Shown in pieces: positions 52,674 to 58,022 of a DNA stretch of 58,022 nucleotides; within the stretch, counting starts at the first letter, position 1; every line of letters begins with the position of its first letter. Below the pieces are notes generated by a model. That model was given only the letters and a program-made list of their open reading frames with translations. It did not search any database and was not told the origin of the DNA. The position numbers and the translations under genes were made by a program. Location of the stretch: the NCBI GenBank assembly GCA_025459355.1, contig JALOQS010000001.1:1-58022 (forward strand). The letters run 5' to 3'. The stretch comes from Pirellula sp. GTDB taxonomy: Bacteria > Planctomycetota > Planctomycetia > Pirellulales > Pirellulaceae.

Positions 52674-54920
52674 ATGAACGGCGACCAGGATGATGATCCC
52701 GAGATTGAACTCAACAATGCATTGTTAGAGTTCATGCGTCGCTACGACTCTGGGCACTTGGAAGATCGCGAAGCGTTTCTCAAAAACTACCCAGAGCTCG
52801 CGGAAAAACTATCGGAATTACTCGCTACAGCTGACTGGATCGAGTCAATGGCCGGTCCAAAGCTGACCATGGATGCAGAGAAAAAGCTGGGTGAGTGGAA
52901 CATCTCTAAAAACGATGACGAACCTTACGATCCTAACGCAGCAACGTTACCTCCCACTTCGCGAAAATTAGACAGAACTATATCGCCGGACGAGTCGACA
53001 CTACCTCCGTCACGTGCCAATCGACCGCTCGATCTCAGTTACGGACCGAGCAATCTTCCGTCGATGGACAATACGCAGTCGGCGCTCCCCTGTCGATTCG
53101 GTGAGTACGTTCTTCTCAAGATCTTGGGGCGAGGCGGCATGGGAGTTGTCTACTTGGCAACTCAATGCAATCTTGATCGACAGGTCGCTGTGAAGATGAT
53201 TCGATCGGGCGCGCTCGCGTCAAAGGATGAAGTGAATCGGTTCTACGCCGAAGCGAGAAGTGCTGGGAGCCTCGATCACCCCTCCATCATCACGGTATAC
53301 CACTGCGGCGAACACGATGGACATCACTTCTTTTCCATGGATTATGTCCCTGGCACCGACCTTGCCAAACTCATGGCTCAAGGACCGATGCCCGTCCGCG
53401 AAGCTGTAAGATATGTTTTGGATGTGACCCGAGCGATCGAATATGCCCACTCGCGAGGCGTGATGCACCGGGACCTCAAGCCCGCTAATGTGCTTATCAC
53501 CGAACAAGGAAAAGTGGTTTTAACCGACTTCGGATTGGCAAAGAGAATTGGATCGGACGATGGCTTAACGGCAACTGGCGCAGCACTCGGCACCCCCAGT
53601 TATATGTCTCCGGAACAAGCCAGTGGTAATCAGGACGAGCAAAATTCTCTTACAGATATCTACGCTATCGGGGCCATTCTCTACGCACTACTGGTTGGCA
53701 AACCTCCGTTTCAAGCGGATTCGGTCATGCAGACCTTGATGCAGGTTCTTCACAAACCCGCCCCCAGCGTTCGAAGTTCAAGAGCTGATGTTCATCCCGA
53801 TCTCGACACAATCGTTACGAAATGCTTAGAGAAGACGCCGAGCCGACGATATGATTCGGCCAGATCGTTAGCAGAGGATTTAGATCGATTTTATCGAGGA
53901 GCACCGATAGCAGCGCGTCCTCCATCGATTCTTAGGCGAACCAAGCATTGGGTTCAAAATATTCCTATCTTCGCGGCGCTGACTGGAGTTCGAAATCTCG
54001 AACCGACTCCTGCCCAACGTTGGACTCAAAATGGATTGATCATTTTTTGGTTGCTACTCTTGGTGGCATGGATGGTTGGCCCCATGGGCTGGAATTACTT
54101 CAGAGAAAATTCCCTTCCTGATTCCATTGTCATCGCCTCGGGTGCACCGGGGGGAATGTACTTTGAAACAGGAGGCGAGCTAGCCAACAAGCTGAAAGAA
54201 CGGACAGGCATGAATCCAAATGTGATTCCCACCGGCGGCTCTCTCGAAAATCTGACTAAGCTCGAAGAAAGAAAAGCTCATCTGGCCATCGTTCAACAAT
54301 CCGCGCTGCGATCTAACGAAGTCGTCGTTGTCGCGCCCCTCTTTTACGAAGCCATGCACATATTGGTTAAGTCCAATGCGATGATTTCAGAGTTGTCCGA
54401 ACTACGCAATAGAAAAGTAATTCTCGGGGCAACCAATTCGGGCACGCGACAGGCTGCTCTGCGGTTGCTGCAACACTTTGATGTAACTCAAGATGATCTG
54501 GAGATTATCGACGGCGATTGGTTCTCCAGAGAATCCAGAGATAAAGCCGATGCCATGATTGTTGTGGTCCGACCAGGCTTGTTGGGAATTTCGGAGATCA
54601 TTAGCAACGAGGGGTTTAAGCTCTTGGACGTGCCTCGTGCAAACGATGTCGCTCGCGAAGAACATAGCTTCTTGCCTTTCGAGATTACGGACAAACATTA
54701 TGTTTCGTTGGGCCCTCAGGGAATCGAGACCTTGGCCACTACGGCATTGCTCGTAACCAGAAAAGATGCTTCGTCCCGCTTGGTGACCGAAACGCTAAGA
54801 TCGATCTACGAAACTCAGTCGTTACCCAAGGATATTATTCCACAACGCAAGGCAGCGTCTTGGCAAGATTTACCTTACCATGACGCTTCTCGCACCTATT
54901 TCTTGCTTCCGCAGCAGTAA
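52674..54920 (+). CDS. Ser/Thr protein kinase fused to an external TAXI-type solute-binding domain
   Basis: 748 residues. A 140-residue N-terminal extension (YDSGHLEDREAFLKNYPELA, then Pro/Ser-rich) precedes a Hanks-type kinase (144-410): GRGGMGVVY glycine loop, Lys174 in VAVKMIRSG, catalytic Asp267 in HRDLKPAN, Asp285 in TDFGLAKR and the GTPSYMSPEQA activation segment. A membrane helix (453-473, NGLIIFWLLLLVAWMVGP) is followed by a TAXI-family solute-binding domain (about 483-720): IVIASGAPGGMYFETGGELA, NVIPTGGSLENLTKL, AHLAIVQQ and GATNSGTRQAA. The external domain would sense a small anion and control the kinase. Many planctomycete kinases carry external domains, but this combination is notable. 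The next gene begins 20 nt after. Confidence 0.9.
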   Translation: MNGDQDDDPEIELNNALLEFMRRYDSGHLEDREAFLKNYPELAEKLSELLATADWIESMAGPKLTMDAEKKLGEWNISKNDDEPYDPNAATLPPTSRKLDRTISPDESTLPPSRANRPLDLSYGPSNLPSMDNTQSALPCRFGEYVLLKILGRGGMGVVYLATQCNLDRQVAVKMIRSGALASKDEVNRFYAEARSAGSLDHPSIITVYHCGEHDGHHFFSMDYVPGTDLAKLMAQGPMPVREAVRYVLDVTRAIEYAHSRGVMHRDLKPANVLITEQGKVVLTDFGLAKRIGSDDGLTATGAALGTPSYMSPEQASGNQDEQNSLTDIYAIGAILYALLVGKPPFQADSVMQTLMQVLHKPAPSVRSSRADVHPDLDTIVTKCLEKTPSRRYDSARSLAEDLDRFYRGAPIAARPPSILRRTKHWVQNIPIFAALTGVRNLEPTPAQRWTQNGLIIFWLLLLVAWMVGPMGWNYFRENSLPDSIVIASGAPGGMYFETGGELANKLKERTGMNPNVIPTGGSLENLTKLEERKAHLAIVQQSALRSNEVVVVAPLFYEAMHILVKSNAMISELSELRNRKVILGATNSGTRQAALRLLQHFDVTQDDLEIIDGDWFSRESRDKADAMIVVVRPGLLGISEIISNEGFKLLDVPRANDVAREEHSFLPFEITDKHYVSLGPQGIETLATTALLVTRKDASSRLVTETLRSIYETQSLPKDIIPQRKAASWQDLPYHDASRTYFLLPQQ

Positions 54921-54939
54921 TTGCTTTCCCTCGGGCTTT

Positions 54940-57576
54940 ATGGCCATGCATCCAAAACGTAAATCGAAATGGTACGATTCCGAAGGACAACGAAGCGCAC
55001 GACGTGTCGTATTGCACAAAGCCAATCCGTCGCGAACATTGATTTCATTGATTTTGCTGCTCGGCTTGGTGTTGCTATTGCTCCAGCAACTCTCCGACAC
55101 GAACAAGGTGGCGCAAGTCGGGCAAGCCATTGGACTCTTCGAACCATCCGAACGCACTAACACGGTCAATTCAGATGGCTTCACCAAGGCTGATGCGGCA
55201 AATGACGTTAGCCCAGAGGCTCGGATTCTGTTCGAGTCACTGCGGTTGCGATCTGACAAAAATGCGGTATCGCGCGAGCAAGCCATTTGGACCTATTGCT
55301 TGTCGAGAATGTCGACGGAACAGCAAGACGTAATGGTTCGATTTTTTCTGGCCCCTAAAGCAAATGTGAAACCAGAAGAAATCACAACGCTGCTCGACGA
55401 TTGCACCTCGGCCTTAAAAAACTGGATGGACCAAATCCAACAAAACACGTCGGATGGGACCGCCAACTCATCAGACAATGACGCCGAAATCCTCCGCCTG
55501 ATGCGAGATCGGCTCGAAACCTGGCGGACTACTGGTAATGCAACTCGTGACCTCGGTTCCCCCTTTCGAATTGCACTCGATCGCGTACTGCTTAAACGAT
55601 TCCTGGATAACCAAAATTGGATGTCAAAAGAACAAGTGGTTGCACTTAGGACTTGGGCTCGCATTAGAGAACTGCGCACCGCAATGGAGGAAAGAGCGCT
55701 CGCAGCTGACGAACTGCCCATAGTGGAAGTGTCGCAAGTGATGGGTTCCGAGAATGCGAACTATCGAGCCGTTCCCCTTCGTTTCTTAGGATCGATCGCC
55801 AGTGTCGACGAGCGAACAGGTCGATTGCAATCCGAGGAGTGGAATGGTGTGGCATATCGCGTATGGTGGATGAAGCCGACGGAGGTTAGCTCGCAGCCTG
55901 TCGCGGTTTATGTCCCTATCGAATTGGAGCCTTCTCAATATGAGAACGATCTAAAATCCGAACTTGAGATCACAGGATTCTTCGCTAAACGAAAGGCATA
56001 CGCATCTCAACGCGGCCCAGAAATTGCCCCAGTGATTTTTGCAGCCGCGATCCGACGGGTGAGCAATACCCCTGCAACCAAGACGCAGGGCTATGCGAGC
56101 TGGCTTGCGAATTCCATCGTAACTCGTACTTGGTCGCCTCCGATTGACTTGGCCACTCCCATCCGACTCATAAAGTCAACAATGGAATCAATGCCCAGTT
56201 ATTCCATAGAGGGCTCCTCGCAATCCTCAATACCTCCGCTCGCGCTGTCGCTGCTTATGGTGGCCCAGAAACATGAACCGGAGCTACGCACCTTGACGGC
56301 CACCAATCAGAATTGGGTTCTTTCAGAGCAAGTGAAAATCGATCGGGTGAGCGGTTGGTGCAATCAATTGAAGGTATGGGATATCGAGGCAATCACGGAG
56401 TCCGGAGTTAGCACAGATCTGATCTCGATATTGCGCCGCGAAGGGTTTCAAACCATTTACGAGCTATCCGTCCAGTCATCAACGGATTCAGGCAATGAAC
56501 AACGCAATGTGTACGTCAAGTCGATACCCGAAGCGTGGCGATCCCAGGCAAAAGGAGATACCATCGAACTACGGCAGCCGATCGAAATGGTTGGGTTCGT
56601 GTGTCAGCCGGAGGCGAATGGTCCATCGTTTGTGGTCGGAGACCACGTGTCTTGGAAACAATCGGTATCGAACACGGAGAAGCTTGCGGAATTGCTCCCC
56701 GAAATAGACGCCACCGATCGTTATCTGCTTGGACGCGGCTGGAATCTTTCGCAAAAGGACGTGATCCAGCAGCTTCAATCGCCAGCTCAACCAATAAGTC
56801 GCCAAGAAGAGGAAGGCCTCTTTTCGCTGCTCCGGATCGCAGGAGAAGACCGCTCCCAAACGAACATCGGTAAATCGTTCCAGGCAACCTCCATAGTTGA
56901 GATAATCAAGAGCTCATTGAGTGCCACAGCCAAAACGAGACAGCGCCCATCATTGCTTTGGACAGAGTGTAACGTTCGCGTGGTTCGCGTGACTCGCATT
57001 CACTTAGACTCCTCGGTGCAGCAACATGTTCTTGGCCAAGACTACTACTATCAGTTAGATTGTTTTGCAGACATTGGCAACGTGACGTTCGAGATTCCGA
57101 CCGATACAGAGCCGATCAGTTATGCGGGTGAGTATCCGATCACTTGTATTGCAACAGAGTTACCAGAGTCGTTTCTAACTCAGCCGCAAAAAAGTAATGC
57201 TGCTGGGGATCAAACTGACGAGCCGGCACTGACTGAGCCAGAGGGCTCGGCCAATCAAGATGTTTTCTATCCACGACTCAATGGAAGAGTTGCCGGATGG
57301 TTCTATCGATTTTGGAGTTATCGTACCCAAGAGATGACTCAGCGGTTAGGAACGAAACACCGTCAGGTTACGCCCCTCGTTATCGTGTCGAGCTTTCAAG
57401 TGAATCGAGGCGATGTTGGTGGTCCGAGCTCGGGGACGATTTCTACGATTGCGTGGGTCGCTGGACTTTTGACCGTGGCTGCCGTTTGGTGGGCAGTTCG
57501 ATCCTACGGAAAGAGCAAAGGTGAATCCGCGAAAAAGACGATTCGCTTTGCAGTAAAACGGGACGCGGAGTCTTGA
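54940..57576 (+). CDS. Large membrane protein of unknown function
   Basis: 878 residues from ATG 54940, 19 nt after the kinase stop; an earlier start at 54880 would overlap that gene. Membrane helices lie at about 33-50 (LISLILLLGLVLLLLQQL) and near the C-terminus (about 845-865, ISTIAWVAGLLTVAAVWW). Between them is a large region of about 790 residues with several beta-rich stretches (for example VPLRFLGSIASVDERTGRL and KGDTIELRQPIEMVGFVCQ), which may be OB-like repeats. Cytoplasmic or external placement of the large part is not certain. The operon position suggests a partner of the kinase. Confidence 0.7.
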   Translation: MAMHPKRKSKWYDSEGQRSARRVVLHKANPSRTLISLILLLGLVLLLLQQLSDTNKVAQVGQAIGLFEPSERTNTVNSDGFTKADAANDVSPEARILFESLRLRSDKNAVSREQAIWTYCLSRMSTEQQDVMVRFFLAPKANVKPEEITTLLDDCTSALKNWMDQIQQNTSDGTANSSDNDAEILRLMRDRLETWRTTGNATRDLGSPFRIALDRVLLKRFLDNQNWMSKEQVVALRTWARIRELRTAMEERALAADELPIVEVSQVMGSENANYRAVPLRFLGSIASVDERTGRLQSEEWNGVAYRVWWMKPTEVSSQPVAVYVPIELEPSQYENDLKSELEITGFFAKRKAYASQRGPEIAPVIFAAAIRRVSNTPATKTQGYASWLANSIVTRTWSPPIDLATPIRLIKSTMESMPSYSIEGSSQSSIPPLALSLLMVAQKHEPELRTLTATNQNWVLSEQVKIDRVSGWCNQLKVWDIEAITESGVSTDLISILRREGFQTIYELSVQSSTDSGNEQRNVYVKSIPEAWRSQAKGDTIELRQPIEMVGFVCQPEANGPSFVVGDHVSWKQSVSNTEKLAELLPEIDATDRYLLGRGWNLSQKDVIQQLQSPAQPISRQEEEGLFSLLRIAGEDRSQTNIGKSFQATSIVEIIKSSLSATAKTRQRPSLLWTECNVRVVRVTRIHLDSSVQQHVLGQDYYYQLDCFADIGNVTFEIPTDTEPISYAGEYPITCIATELPESFLTQPQKSNAAGDQTDEPALTEPEGSANQDVFYPRLNGRVAGWFYRFWSYRTQEMTQRLGTKHRQVTPLVIVSSFQVNRGDVGGPSSGTISTIAWVAGLLTVAAVWWAVRSYGKSKGESAKKTIRFAVKRDAES

Positions 57577-57716
57577 TGGCGTAGTATGTAAAAAAATTCC
57601 GACGGGTGGGCGTATAAAACGGGACTAGTTTCGACTAGGATATTAGACCAGTTTAACGTGCCTGCTGCTGTCGTTTGCAACGGGTTGCATCCCGCGACAT
57701 GAGGATTGAGATAACG

Positions 57717-58022
57717 ATGAATACAGACGCCCCGAATCCCTACTCCTATCGTGGAGACGCACCGCGCGGTTCTGAGGGGCAGACCGACACGGCTAACGAA
57801 GAGGGGGATGCGACCGGCGGAGTGATTCCCTACAAGAATCCCAAAGCCTTGATTGCGTATTATTTGGGGATCTTGAGTGGACTACCCTTGATTGGTTTTC
57901 CGATGGGGATCATTGCACTGGTATTAGGTGTGCAAGGTCTTCAGGCTCGGTCCAAGAATCCGGCTATAAAGGGCTCCGTGCATGCGTGGATCGGTATCGG
58001 CTGTGGCGGGGTGTTTGCCATT
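57717..58022 (+). CDS. DUF4190-like small membrane protein (cut by window end)
   Basis: ATG 57717 opens a frame that runs off the window (102 codons so far); GAGG lies about 13 bases upstream. Residues 1-40 are polar (MNTDAPNPYSYRGDAPRG). Hydrophobic helices follow at about 46-75 (ALIAYYLGILSGLPLIGFPM, then GIIALVLGVQ) and a second begins near 92 (IGIGCGGVFAI). The pattern fits the DUF4190 family of small membrane proteins. The 140 nt before it hold no gene. Confidence 0.7.
   Translation, partial: MNTDAPNPYSYRGDAPRGSEGQTDTANEEGDATGGVIPYKNPKALIAYYLGILSGLPLIGFPMGIIALVLGVQGLQARSKNPAIKGSVHAWIGIGCGGVFAI

Overview
The window looks like a planctomycete chromosome, most likely Pirellulaceae. Supporting signs are a PEP-CTERM secreted protein, a membrane-anchored Ser/Thr kinase with a large external domain, FHA proteins, an ECF sigma factor next to an FHA protein, PQQ-type beta-propeller and S9 peptidases with signal peptides, a type-2-like IleRS, and an integrase and DUF1580-type protein of planctomycete style. 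Base composition is near 50% GC. The genus cannot be fixed from the sequence alone.

Host part, left (1-18.6 kb): the end of an unknown gene, a Gln/Lys-rich hypothetical protein, a secreted S9 peptidase, a two-component pair (OmpR-type regulator, then histidine kinase), a PQQ-like propeller protein, glyA followed by a receiver-only regulator, an AAA+ ATPase coupled to an ABC-2 permease, then gatA, an RluA-type pseudouridine synthase and threonine synthase (the last two overlap by ATGA), and a membrane-anchored protein with a CxxC motif. An elongator-type tRNA-Met(CAT) follows at 18519-18592.

Integrated element (18551-28375): a 9.8 kb mobile element sits in that tRNA. Its ends are a perfect 45-bp direct repeat: the 3' part of the tRNA at 18551-18595, and a copy at 28331-28375. 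All its genes run rightwards: tyrosine integrase, unknown 181-aa protein, DUF1580-like HTH protein, 86-aa protein, zinc-finger primase/helicase, TubC-docking-like 78-aa protein, 50-aa peptide, winged-helix-like protein, HTH protein resembling a small terminase, zinc-ribbon protein, ClpP-type head-maturation-like protease, coiled-coil protein, and two small proteins. It has no recognisable large terminase, portal, capsid or tail gene. This gene set resembles a phage satellite more than a prophage, and it is the best candidate for an undescribed system here. Its control regions hold several palindromes, a stem covering a ribosome binding site, a terminator directly in front of a small gene, and a repeat cluster near attR.

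Host part, right (28.4-58 kb): a PEP-CTERM protein, ettA, guaA, a YheT-like hydrolase, an FHA protein, the glycine-cleavage set gcvT-gcvH with a lipoate ligase family gene, a hypothetical gene that overlaps ileS tail to tail, ileS, a very acidic protein, rny (RNase Y), an ECF sigma factor/FHA operon, sdaA, an HPF-like ribosome factor, acylphosphatase, an FdhF/YdeP-like molybdopterin oxidoreductase, and a Ser/Thr kinase fused through one membrane helix to a TAXI-type solute-binding domain, followed by a large membrane protein. The window ends inside a small membrane protein. glyA, gcvT/H, the lipoate ligase and sdaA are all in this window and together cover serine-glycine-one-carbon interconversion and serine breakdown.
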